Assembly (NCBI GenBank): GCA_021819825.1
Contig: JAKAEZ010000015.1
Location: 1-57,279 of the forward strand
Source: Planctomycetota bacterium
Lineage (GTDB): Bacteria; Planctomycetota; Phycisphaerae; WQYP01
Direction: 5' to 3'
DNA length: 57,279 nt
The notes under the pieces were generated by a model that was not told the origin of the DNA, ran no database searches, and saw only the letters and a program-made list of their open reading frames with translations. A program made the translations under genes and the position numbers. How positions within the stretch are numbered: position 1 is the stretch's first letter; each line of letters starts with the position of its first letter. This document shows positions 35,590 to 44,039 of this stretch, in pieces.

Positions 35590-37170
35590 ATGAATGTGTC
35601 CAGCGTAACGCCGAAGCCCGCCCCCGGCAAAAAGTGGTTGCGGATCATGGCAATGTTCGTAGTGCTTCTCCTGGCTTCGCTGGCGGCGGACATGATATGG
35701 GTGCGGGCATGGCGGCATATTCCGATAGGATATGCCACAACTCGCCTTACGGGGCCATTGCGATCGGACGGGCTGGTCAATTATGCTGCGGCATTGGATT
35801 CCAAATATAGCAGGGGCGTCACGGCAGAAAATAATGCCGTGCCTTTACTGATACAAGCGACGGGCGTGCCGGCGACGTATCACGCTGCACTGTCTAAAGC
35901 ATATCAGAAACAACTATTTTCCAGATTACACATTATAATGCCTGTCCCACAATCGGGTTTTCACAGCTACTATCAATGGGTGAGCTTAAAGTTGGGTAAC
36001 AATTTAAGCAACGCCCAGTGGAATACGGAAATTACGCATGTCGATCCGGCATTCAGGCTCCATCCCTGGACAGAGAAGGAATTTCCGCTGGCGGCAAAAT
36101 GGATTCACGCCAACGCCCGCGCGTTTCGCATCTTGCATGAAGCGGTGGAACGCCCTCGCTACTATTTCCCGTTGGTGCGCTTTCACTACATTAATGCGGA
36201 AACTCCATTCCTTGCGAATTTCCGTGCCGCTGCCAGTGCACTTGCCGCCCGAGCCATGTTCCGTTTAGGACACGGCAATATCCGTGGTGCAACGGCGGAT
36301 ATCGACAATGCCCTGCGACTTGCGACGCTCATGAGCCAATCCCCTTCGCTGATGGCGCGCCTCAGCGCCGAATCGGTGGACATCTTGGTGTTACAGGCCG
36401 AAGGCACTGCGGTCGGAACCGGTCTGCTTACACGCGGTGAATTGCAAGATATTTCGCGCCATACAGTACCGCACAGCGCGATCCTTCCGCTGACTGCGCA
36501 ATTGAACTTCCAGCGCTATGACGGCTTGGCGTTTCTGGAACGGGCCAGCCGCTATGGCATACGCACGCTGATCGCTGATTTTAATGTCAAAAGTCCAAAT
36601 GGACCGCCGCTGCCGCCCCCATTGTCAGCAAAGATTTTGGATGCCATGATCCCGATTAACTTTGCCGCCACCATGCGACGGAAGAACCAGTTTTATGATC
36701 AGTCGCTCATGGCCATGAATCACAAATCCTACCTGCAGCGTAAAATAGCGCTGCATCATCTGTATCAATATGTGATCCGCAGCACATCCGGGCATCCATT
36801 GCGCCAATGGATCAACCCTGTTGATGCACAATTGCCAATCCTGGCGCGGTCAATGCCCTCATTTTTTAATACGTTTCCGGAAGAACTTTTGATGCGGCGC
36901 AGAATAACGCTTCTCGCGGTGGCGCTGGCGATTTACAAACTTGCTCATGGCCAGTACCCGCAGCGGCTTTCAGCGCTGGCACCACACTATATCAAAACAA
37001 TCCCCGTCGACGGCTTCACGGGCAATCCGCTTAAATACCATCTGCTCAATCATGGTCAATCGTTTCTGCTTTACAGTGTGGGTCCCAATGGCGTGGACAA
37101 CGGCGGAACGGGTGCGGGGATGCACAATGATAGTATCGTAGTACGCGGCGGCGCCGCGGTGGTAGAATAA
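35590..37170 (+). CDS. Membrane-anchored protein with pseudopilin-like C-terminus
   Basis: A 526-residue protein. Residues 19-35 form one membrane segment, the rest being extracytoplasmic. No family was recognised for the middle, which is helical and Ala/Leu-rich. The C-terminus (HGQYPQRLSAL, PVDGFTGNPLKYH and LLYSVGPNGVDNGG) resembles the end of type II secretion pseudopilins such as GspG, a pattern frequent in planctomycete proteins of unknown role. The ATG has AAGGAGAA eight bases upstream, a strong ribosome-binding site. The next small membrane gene starts five bases after its stop, so they are co-transcribed. Confidence 0.7.
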   Translation: MNVSSVTPKPAPGKKWLRIMAMFVVLLLASLAADMIWVRAWRHIPIGYATTRLTGPLRSDGLVNYAAALDSKYSRGVTAENNAVPLLIQATGVPATYHAALSKAYQKQLFSRLHIIMPVPQSGFHSYYQWVSLKLGNNLSNAQWNTEITHVDPAFRLHPWTEKEFPLAAKWIHANARAFRILHEAVERPRYYFPLVRFHYINAETPFLANFRAAASALAARAMFRLGHGNIRGATADIDNALRLATLMSQSPSLMARLSAESVDILVLQAEGTAVGTGLLTRGELQDISRHTVPHSAILPLTAQLNFQRYDGLAFLERASRYGIRTLIADFNVKSPNGPPLPPPLSAKILDAMIPINFAATMRRKNQFYDQSLMAMNHKSYLQRKIALHHLYQYVIRSTSGHPLRQWINPVDAQLPILARSMPSFFNTFPEELLMRRRITLLAVALAIYKLAHGQYPQRLSALAPHYIKTIPVDGFTGNPLKYHLLNHGQSFLLYSVGPNGVDNGGTGAGMHNDSIVVRGGAAVVE

Positions 37171-37175
37171 TACGG

Positions 37176-37583
37176 ATGAAAAGACCCTGCGTACGCCCGG
37201 TGCGGAGACTATTTTGGGCATCCGTCGCATTTTCGCCGTTGGCCGTTGCGATTGCCTCCGTCGTTTTCGGCACAGACAAGCCCAAGCACGCGAATTTCTT
37301 TGGGATCGGCTTTGTGGCAGTGGGGGCATTGGTTGCGGCAATTAATTTTTACTTAAGCTTCATTCGATTTCCTTTGTATATAGCGCGGCACCATTCAAAG
37401 AAGGGCTTTCAGTTTGTATCGGGAATTCCCATGATCGGTAGCATATGTATAATTAGCGGCGTGCTTTCTGCCTTCGGATCAGTCGATATCGCACTGGTCG
37501 GCGTGGCAGCTTTTGTGTTAGATACCGGCGGCTCTGGATGGTTCATCGTTAGCACCTGGCGTGACGGATCTTTGTGGAGCTAA
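37176..37583 (+). CDS. Small multi-span membrane protein of unknown function
   Basis: A 135-residue protein with about four hydrophobic segments (near residues 13-30, 43-60, 82-100 and 105-122) and a short basic N-terminus. No family was recognised. It follows the 526-residue gene by five bases and probably shares its transcript. After it, to 38068, no gene was found. Confidence 0.55.
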   Translation: MKRPCVRPVRRLFWASVAFSPLAVAIASVVFGTDKPKHANFFGIGFVAVGALVAAINFYLSFIRFPLYIARHHSKKGFQFVSGIPMIGSICIISGVLSAFGSVDIALVGVAAFVLDTGGSGWFIVSTWRDGSLWS

Positions 37584-38068
37584 TAGCCCTGGAGAATCGC
37601 CTCCGTTTCCCAAATGCTCAGTTGGCAATGGAAAGCGCCCTATGCGGAACTGAGGTTGCGATCGGTTCGACGGCGAACTCGGTGGCTGCGGTTCGAGATT
37701 CGGGCTGCTCATGTCATCCGTATCGTAGTTGCTGCAGCTCGTCCGACGTTTTTAAGCGCTCGTGCTATCTCCGTGTTTTCCGGCAACCAAATCCAAACAA
37801 AATTCCAATATCGATTTGTCGAATCATAAACAGCGTGGACATCGGTAGCCAGCCACGAGAATAAATTGAAAGCTCGCATTTGATCTATGCATGCTCCCGG
37901 TTTCTGGGTTTAGGGGCGGGCAAACAAAGAAGGGCGGAATCCTTGTCATACAAAGGCTGTCGTGGAGGGGCATGAGATCGCCACGTTCATTATTGGGTCA
38001 TGTTCAATATTACTGAACTTGACCCAATAATGAGTATTCTGCCCCGAATAATTTCCGAGGACCCATCC
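37584..38068. repeat. Gene-free stretch with a long near-perfect palindrome
   Basis: These 485 bases between convergent genes have no convincing ORF. At 37988-38032 lies a palindrome: CATTATTGGGTCA pairs with TGACCCAATAATG, and inside GTTCA pairs with TGAAC around a 7-base loop. In total 18 of 19 bases per arm pair; only a T-T mismatch breaks it. No T-run follows, so it is not a typical terminator. It could be a mobile-element end, an operator or a 3' protective hairpin for murJ. Confidence 0.6.
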
Positions 38069-39811
38069 TTACCGCTTCGCCAAGCGCCGTAGTATCGGGA
38101 CATCAGCGAGTTCCGGCACTTGCAGCCAGCGCATCAGCAGGCCGTAAATCAGGGCGGCGGTTGGCACAAGAATTAGCAGTTCACTCAGTGACGCCAGCCA
38201 GCGCGGCAGGGAGTTTAGCAAGCTGCTGTGTTCCATAAATATCAGCAACACCGCCCCACCTGCCAGCATGATTCCTGCACCCACTAATGACTTTGCCGCC
38301 ATGCTCGCCACTTGACCGAGCTTTTCAAGTTTCATACGCCGCCGCAGAATCAACAGGAGAATTCCGCATTGCACCATCGCGGAGATGCTGGTGCTGGCGG
38401 CAATTCCGCCTTCCTGCATAAACCAGATCAGCGATAAATTCAATGTGATGTTCAACAACACCATACCCACGGCTACCTTCATGGGCGTGATGGCATCTCG
38501 CCAGGCGTAAAAAACCCGCACCAGAATCATTTGCATCTCAAACGCCCAGATCCCTATGCAGAACCACCGGGCCGTCCACACCGCCTGTGCCACATCCGCC
38601 GCATTGACTTTTCCACCGAGGTAAATTGCGGAAATCAGCGGCTGAGAAATCAGCAGCATACCCAGTGTTGTCGGCAGGCTGATAAATAAACTGCGGCGTA
38701 ATCCAAGTCGCAGCAATTCGCCGGTGCGGGAAGCATCCTGATGGGCACCGGCATCAGAAAGGCGAGGAAAAATGACGGTGGCCGTGGCAACGCCGAATAC
38801 ACCCACCGGCAGCAGATAGATTCTCTGCGCCACGGACAACTTCCCCAATGCCCCGGCGAGCATCGGAACGTGCACGAGCATACCCGCGATGGTAAATGTG
38901 CTTCGTCCCCCATGGCCATCCGGTGAAAACCACCAGGCAATCTGAGAATCCAGAAACGTGTTAAGCTGCACCGCAGATAAGCCCAGAATCATCGGGGCCA
39001 TTTTTTTAACAATTTCCCGCACGCCCTCCCCGCGCAGCGCCAACGCTCCGCGAAAGCGGAAACCCGTTCGGCGCACGGCTGCAACTAACAGCATGACCTG
39101 CAATATGCCGGAAATCACCACAGCTCCGGCCACCCAGTAAATCCGCTGGTTTAAAGCGAGATGCCGCGTCCAAAGCCAGACCGGAACTGCCGCGCCCAAC
39201 GTCATTGCGACATTGGTAATAATCGGCGCTGCGGCCTGCGCCGCAAAGCGGTCGAATGCGGTGGCCACCGCCGCCAGTAGTGCCACCACGCATACCGCAA
39301 TGGAAAAGGGCAGCATGACCGCGATCATCCCAGCCGCCAGACGGTTCGCGGGAAGAACGGTATGGGACATGGCGATAGGAATTACAATGGCTTCGCCGAT
39401 AATGGTAATAGTGCTTAGCGTGACAACCAGCAGGCTGATCACTGAGCGTGCCAGTTGGTCCGCTGCGGCCTGTCCCTGTTCTTTGGCGATACGTTTGTAG
39501 ACCGGCAGGAATACCGCGGTTAAAGCTCCTTCGCCAAAAATTCTCCTGAAAAGGTTCGGAAATTGGAATCCCATCCAGAAAGCCGACCACGTGGTGCCGA
39601 CGCCTAGAAAATAACTGCAAGCCTTATCCCTAAGCAAGCCGAAGAATCGCGATAAAAGTGTAAGTCCGGAAAATAGGTTCGCATGGCGCGTTAGTGCGGC
39701 TTTGTGCCTGGCAGTCGAGGGTGCCCCGTCGGCCTGTGCCGAAGTGTCAGCGACAGAATCGGAATTGCTTTCAGGCATGGGGCGCACCACGCTTGGCCGG
39801 GATATCAACAT
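38069..39811 (-). CDS. murJ: Lipid II flippase MurJ
   Basis: A 580-residue inner-membrane protein of the MOP/MviN family with about 14 hydrophobic segments. It should flip lipid II for peptidoglycan synthesis; planctomycetes vary in peptidoglycan but keep these genes. Family marks are FGLLRDKACSYFLG and FPNLFRRIFGEGALTAVFLPVY near the N-terminus. The start was set at the ATG (MLISRPS) with AGGAAG before it; it overlaps the thiE end by 41 bases, which suggests translational coupling. An ATG 33 bases later lacks a site. Downstream lies the palindrome at 37988-38032. Confidence 0.93.
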   Translation of the reverse strand: MLISRPSVVRPMPESNSDSVADTSAQADGAPSTARHKAALTRHANLFSGLTLLSRFFGLLRDKACSYFLGVGTTWSAFWMGFQFPNLFRRIFGEGALTAVFLPVYKRIAKEQGQAAADQLARSVISLLVVTLSTITIIGEAIVIPIAMSHTVLPANRLAAGMIAVMLPFSIAVCVVALLAAVATAFDRFAAQAAAPIITNVAMTLGAAVPVWLWTRHLALNQRIYWVAGAVVISGILQVMLLVAAVRRTGFRFRGALALRGEGVREIVKKMAPMILGLSAVQLNTFLDSQIAWWFSPDGHGGRSTFTIAGMLVHVPMLAGALGKLSVAQRIYLLPVGVFGVATATVIFPRLSDAGAHQDASRTGELLRLGLRRSLFISLPTTLGMLLISQPLISAIYLGGKVNAADVAQAVWTARWFCIGIWAFEMQMILVRVFYAWRDAITPMKVAVGMVLLNITLNLSLIWFMQEGGIAASTSISAMVQCGILLLILRRRMKLEKLGQVASMAAKSLVGAGIMLAGGAVLLIFMEHSSLLNSLPRWLASLSELLILVPTAALIYGLLMRWLQVPELADVPILRRLAKR

Positions 39812-40934
39812 TTACTTCCTGCGCAGCCGGGGCTTGGGCAAGTATTTCGCGCAGGCGCTTACATACTGCCTCCGGATCATCGCTGGAAATCACGGCCGAG
39901 CTTACCGCAATGGCCTTAACTCCGGCGGCCACAAGCTCCGGCAGGTTATCAAGGGAGATACCGCCAATGGCGATGGTTGGCAGTGCAAATTCCGACTGTG
40001 CCAGTTCTTTAAGATATGCAGGCCCGGCGAGGCGCGGTTTTATTTTGGTGGTCGTGGAAAACATCGGACCGGCACCAATATAGCTGGCACCGTCGCGTGC
40101 CGCAGCCTGAGCCTGCTGAATGCTTTCAGTTGATACCCCGATAACCAACTCTGATCCCGCGAGTTTCCGGGCGTAGTGACAGGGCATATCGTCCTGTCCC
40201 AAATGCACGCCCGACGCCCCCGCCGCCAGGGCAATATCTGTTCGATCATTGATGATCGACATGCGGCCAAGGGCGTGACACTCCTGGGCCACAATGCAAG
40301 CCCGATTAAACAAACCACTATCAGTTAATTGCTTTTCCCGCAGTTGCACCACATCCGCGCCGCCAGCCAGTATGGCCGCAAGTGTTTCCCGCCACGTGCG
40401 GCGACACAACGATTCTGTCAGCAGCACGTGCAGGCCCGCGCGGGGCATTGTGTTCCGCTGGGCCGCTTGCCGCAGGATGGATTGCTCCAGGCTATAAGAT
40501 TGATAACGCATGGATTCAAGTCGCGCCGCCACAGCGGGCGATTGCAATTTGGCGAGTTCCTCCAGCACGCGAAGCGCTTCGGTCAGCCGCTTGGCACCAG
40601 CCATGGCGATGCTCTGGGTGGTACCGCGGCTAAGTTCATCGGTGGTTTTAATGGTGACACCCACATCGCCCGGCGTGTCGCGGTACAGCACCGCCGCATC
40701 CGCCGCCAGAGCGTTCATTTGGGTACAAAGTTCATGGCGCAGAGTTTTACAGGTGCCGGAAAGCGCTCCGTCATTAAGCACAAAGCGGCAATAATCTTCC
40801 AATGTACGCAGAGCTTCCCGGGCGCGGTTGAAATTGGCATCCAGCATTCGCATTGCGGCTTTATCCATCACAACTGCACCTGCCAAAGGGTACTCGACGA
40901 CGCCCGGGTCATGACCGGTGGTCGAATTACTCAT
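39771..40934 (-). CDS. thiE: Thiamine-phosphate synthase with N-terminal ThiD2 domain
   Basis: A 387-residue fusion. About residues 25-135 are a ThiD2 domain (MRMLDANFNRAREALRTLED), seen fused to ThiE in several groups including planctomycetes. About residues 165-375 are ThiE, a TIM-barrel that joins HMP-pyrophosphate and thiazole phosphate to make thiamine phosphate: VVQLREKQLTD, INDRTDIALAAGASGVHLGQDD, and YIGAGPMFSTTTK. The start is uncertain because the frame opens at a GTG at 40937, inside lpxA, and ATG codons follow at 40934 and inside. It overlaps lpxA by a few bases and murJ by 41, an unusual mix of thiamine and envelope genes. Confidence 0.9.
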   Translation of the reverse strand: MSNSTTGHDPGVVEYPLAGAVVMDKAAMRMLDANFNRAREALRTLEDYCRFVLNDGALSGTCKTLRHELCTQMNALAADAAVLYRDTPGDVGVTIKTTDELSRGTTQSIAMAGAKRLTEALRVLEELAKLQSPAVAARLESMRYQSYSLEQSILRQAAQRNTMPRAGLHVLLTESLCRRTWRETLAAILAGGADVVQLREKQLTDSGLFNRACIVAQECHALGRMSIINDRTDIALAAGASGVHLGQDDMPCHYARKLAGSELVIGVSTESIQQAQAAARDGASYIGAGPMFSTTTKIKPRLAGPAYLKELAQSEFALPTIAIGGISLDNLPELVAAGVKAIAVSSAVISSDDPEAVCKRLREILAQAPAAQEVNVDIPAKRGAPHA

Positions 40935-41757
40935 CACTAGCGACGGGATCCATCTGCCGCGACTGCCGCTCTGACCAGGGTTTGAAGCGAGCTATTCCGC
41001 GTTTGGAATTAGCCACAAACTCGGCAAATTCCCGAACTTCCGGGACCGCCCGCAGTTCCGTCGGCAGCAACGTGATATTTTTATTGAGTGATAATCCGCG
41101 ATTATCCCGGAATAATATTTTAAACATCTGGCGAAGGGCATTGATATTTTCACGACTGATTCCTGATCGTCGCAATCCCACCGCGTTTAATTGTGTGATC
41201 ATATTGATGTCCATGGCAATACAGAATGGTGGAATGTCCACGTTATGCGCCGAGTTATTGCTGATCATGGCCAAGCGGCCCACGCGGCAAAATTGATGCA
41301 CCGCACAGAGTCCGCCGATAATCGCCCGATCAAATACCTGCACATGGCCGCCGATCACCGCGCCATTGACCATCGTTACGCCATCGCCCACCCGACAGTT
41401 ATGCCCCACATGGGACCCCACCATGAAAAAGCCATTCGAGCCAATGATCGTGTCGCCGCCGGTGCCACGATGCACCGTGACATGTTCGCGGAAAATATTA
41501 TTTTCTCCGATGAGTACCCGGCTGGGCTGGTCGCGATATTTTAAATCCTGCGGCGCATCGCCCAATACCGCAAAACTGTGAACTTTATTGCCCGCCCCCA
41601 TATCCAGCGGCCCGATGAGTTTAACCTGTGACGCAATAGCGCAATTTGGTCCAAGGTTCACCGGGCCTTCAATAATACTGTAGGCCCCGATGCGGACAGA
41701 GGGGTCAATACGGGCTTGGGGATCGATTATTGCCGTGGGGTCAATCAATGAATTCAT
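40927..41757 (-). CDS. lpxA: UDP-N-acetylglucosamine O-acyltransferase LpxA
   Basis: A 276-residue enzyme that starts lipid A synthesis by adding a hydroxyacyl chain from ACP to UDP-GlcNAc. It has the hexapeptide-repeat beta-helix (IDPTAIIDPQARIDPS) and the motif SHVGHNCRVGD with the catalytic His, and GGLCAVHQFCRVG. C-terminal helices follow. It lies four bases after the glycosyltransferase gene and overlaps thiE. AGGTG lies nine bases before the chosen ATG; an ATG 12 bases earlier is too close. Other lpx genes are not in the window. Confidence 0.93.
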   Translation of the reverse strand: MNSLIDPTAIIDPQARIDPSVRIGAYSIIEGPVNLGPNCAIASQVKLIGPLDMGAGNKVHSFAVLGDAPQDLKYRDQPSRVLIGENNIFREHVTVHRGTGGDTIIGSNGFFMVGSHVGHNCRVGDGVTMVNGAVIGGHVQVFDRAIIGGLCAVHQFCRVGRLAMISNNSAHNVDIPPFCIAMDINMITQLNAVGLRRSGISRENINALRQMFKILFRDNRGLSLNKNITLLPTELRAVPEVREFAEFVANSKRGIARFKPWSERQSRQMDPVASDE

Positions 41758-41761
41758 CAGT

Positions 41762-42568
41762 TCATGCACCTGTACTGCTGGGACTTTGTACGCTTAATTT
41801 TACGCCTGTGTGGGTGCCCGTCTGGCGGCCCGGCACCGGGGCTGCTGCCGGAGTAATTTCCGAAGCGCTGTAACGCAATTGCCTTTTTTTCATCCAGCGG
41901 ACGGCCAAGAGATCAATAAAGGCTCGTATTACCCGGCTGCCGAATTTGTATTTGGTTACGCCATGGAGCCGGGGATTGTGGCTCACCGGCACTTCAATAA
42001 CTTGGTATCCCCGCATTTTTACCAGCGTGGGAAAAAAGCGGTGCATGCCTTTATAAAGGGTCAAGCCTTCCAGACATTCCCGCTTGTATACTTTTAACGA
42101 GCAGGCCGAATCCTGAATATTCTCTTCGCTGATCCAGTTGCGAATACCATTGGCTATTTTGGTTTGTATTAAGCGCAGGGCATTGTCGCTGCGCTTTTTC
42201 CGCCAGCCGTTGACCATGTCCACATTATCGCTCAGCATCGCCATAAGGCGGGGAATTTCCCCCGGGTCATTTTGCATATCGGCATCCACGGTGCCCCAAA
42301 CCTCGCCGCGCGCCGCACGAAAGCCCGCGTCCATCGCCGCGGTCTGACCACTGTTTTTCGCCAGGGTCACCACCCGCAGCCAGGGATATTGACCGGCCAA
42401 TTCAAGCAGCTTTTCCCGCGTGCCATCGGTACTGGCGTCATCGACGATGATGGCTTCAAACCTCAGATTCAGCGGCCCAAATACTTGGCCAATACGCTCT
42501 ACCAGAGGCTGAACATTGTCCACCTCATTATACGCCGGCGCGATAACTGATAATTGCAGGTTTTCCAT
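41762..42568 (-). CDS. Family 2 glycosyltransferase
   Basis: A 268-residue GT2 of the DPM1/ArnC-like branch, which moves a sugar from a nucleotide donor to a lipid carrier. It has LSVIAPAYNEVDN at the start, VDDASTDGTRE, and DADMQNDP, the DXD-type metal site. SRVIRAFIDLLAVRWMKKRQ is typical of the C-terminal part in lipid-linked family members, but there is no membrane segment. Being next to lpxA suggests a role in lipid or envelope glycan synthesis. The start is the ATG after GGGGGAA; the frame is open 35 codons upstream. Confidence 0.82.
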   Translation of the reverse strand: MENLQLSVIAPAYNEVDNVQPLVERIGQVFGPLNLRFEAIIVDDASTDGTREKLLELAGQYPWLRVVTLAKNSGQTAAMDAGFRAARGEVWGTVDADMQNDPGEIPRLMAMLSDNVDMVNGWRKKRSDNALRLIQTKIANGIRNWISEENIQDSACSLKVYKRECLEGLTLYKGMHRFFPTLVKMRGYQVIEVPVSHNPRLHGVTKYKFGSRVIRAFIDLLAVRWMKKRQLRYSASEITPAAAPVPGRQTGTHTGVKLSVQSPSSTGA

Positions 42569-42735
42569 AACCCATTCCCCCGGAAAAATCCGGGCACTCC
42601 AAATCCGCCACTCACGCTCCGCCGCAGCCTGTTCCGCGATACCGCCGGAACTATCAGCAAAACCAAGCGCCAAAAATTATAACCCGATTCGCCGGAAATT
42701 GTAGACCTTCGTTCGCGCGAGCCGGAAAGCATACA

Positions 42736-43158
42736 TTACACCAATTTTCGTCCGCAATCTGGCCGAGCAGTTTTCCTCATTGGGCCACGTAACAGGTCTG
42801 CTCGGGCGATGGCCGCGCGGATTGAACGCAACCTCCGGCGCAGCGACGGCGTCGTGAGGCCCCTGAAGCTTTTTTCCAACGCCGACCGGGACGCATCACC
42901 GGAGGCAATCAGTTGCTTTACGGCGTTTTCCCGTGTGGCTGCATCGGGGCTGGTCAAGCTGTGTATCCATACCGATAAACGCGCTGGTTCGGGTACGGCA
43001 GCACTGGGTGGTGCGGGCATAATAATTCGCAACTTGGCCTTCGGCCGGTTGCCATAGGCATAATACAGACTCACTGATAATAGAATTGCCAGTCCCAGCA
43101 TCACGGCTACGCGATACTTCCAGGCAGCGGGCCGCAGGCGATTTGCGCTATCTGGCAT
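42736..43158 (-). CDS. Small single-span protein of unknown function
   Basis: A 140-residue protein with a hydrophobic segment at about residues 16-34 (YRVAVMLGLAILLSVSLYYAY), a Pro/Ala-rich linker, and a basic helical tail with ENAVKQLIASGDAS and TTPSLRRRLRSIRAAIA, recalling HEAT-like helices. No family was identified. GGGGAGG lies nine bases before the ATG. It lies 167 bases before the glycosyltransferase gene on the same strand. Confidence 0.5.
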   Translation of the reverse strand: MPDSANRLRPAAWKYRVAVMLGLAILLSVSLYYAYGNRPKAKLRIIMPAPPSAAVPEPARLSVWIHSLTSPDAATRENAVKQLIASGDASRSALEKSFRGLTTPSLRRRLRSIRAAIARADLLRGPMRKTARPDCGRKLV

Positions 43159-43335
43159 GGCAGCAGCCTCCCCAGCTATGGTATTAGCAAACGGCGTTGC
43201 GATTCTGCAACGGGATCGTTTCAATGATATTATGCGTCGGACTTGACAGTATTGCAAAGCTGGCAGCAAGTGCCTCAAACGGGGAACGCGCAACCTATCG
43301 GTAGCCGGTACTGCATCGATCTGCGCGGGAATTCA

Positions 43336-43971
43336 TTACGTTTTTTTTGCTGCGGGCCGCCTGCGAGTTGGCCTCTCGATAATGGCTGGTACCTTAGAAT
43401 TTCTTGATGAATCGCGTAATTTGCTCGAGGCGGGTGGCCTGCCCTTGGGTACGGCGATGCCCAACTGGTCGACGGGTAAGCCGGATTTAATGGCGTGCAA
43501 TAAAATTTTGGCACAGGCCTCGGCGTCCGATTCGGCTTGATGGTGATTCAGTGAGATTTTCAGATACCGGCATACAGTATCCAGAGTGTGGCGCGGCAGG
43601 TGCGGCCAGACGCTTCGCGAGAGTTTTACCGTGCAGGCAAACGTATAGGGTGCCGACTCAATGCCATAATAGCCGCAGCAGGACATCAGAACGCCGCGGT
43701 CAAAACTTGCATTGTGCGCGGCCAGAAACGGGGCGGCGTTGCAGAATTTCTGGATCTGCGGCCATACCTGCTCAAATGTTTTTGCCTCCCGCACGGTGTG
43801 ATGGGAGATGCCATGAATATAAGTGAATATGAACTCTCCGGGCGGCGGTTTAATGAGTGTGCTGAATCGGTCAACTACCTGACCATTCTTCACACGCACC
43901 AACGCGACAGCGCAGGCGCTGTGCCGCGCCTGATTGGCAGTTTCAAAATCAATGGCGGTAAATTCCATCAC
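43336..43971 (-). CDS. DnaQ-like 3'-5' exonuclease
   Basis: A 211-residue DEDDh exonuclease. Acidic residues lie in AIDFET (Asp8, Glu10), AHNASFDRGVL and the HHQAESDAEA block with the final His and Asp. These are the metal-binding sites for trimming 3' ends of DNA or RNA. It resembles the epsilon subunit of DNA polymerase III and small RNase T-type enzymes; the basic C-terminal tail is unusual. The role is not clear from neighbours; it lies between kdpD and a small membrane protein. Confidence 0.85.
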   Translation of the reverse strand: MMEFTAIDFETANQARHSACAVALVRVKNGQVVDRFSTLIKPPPGEFIFTYIHGISHHTVREAKTFEQVWPQIQKFCNAAPFLAAHNASFDRGVLMSCCGYYGIESAPYTFACTVKLSRSVWPHLPRHTLDTVCRYLKISLNHHQAESDAEACAKILLHAIKSGLPVDQLGIAVPKGRPPASSKLRDSSRNSKVPAIIERPTRRRPAAKKT

Positions 43972-44039
43972 AAGGCCTCCATGCGGGATTCATCAATCCG
44001 TCGAATCAGTTCCCTCGCTCCTTGATAACAAGCCCCATA

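Noticed and set aside
37600-37720. tRNA-like T-arm (GGTTCGAGATTC)
   Set aside because: No acceptor stem, anticodon arm or D-arm could be placed around it.
39006-39620. 204-codon minus-strand ORF
   Set aside because: Another frame inside murJ, with no family features.
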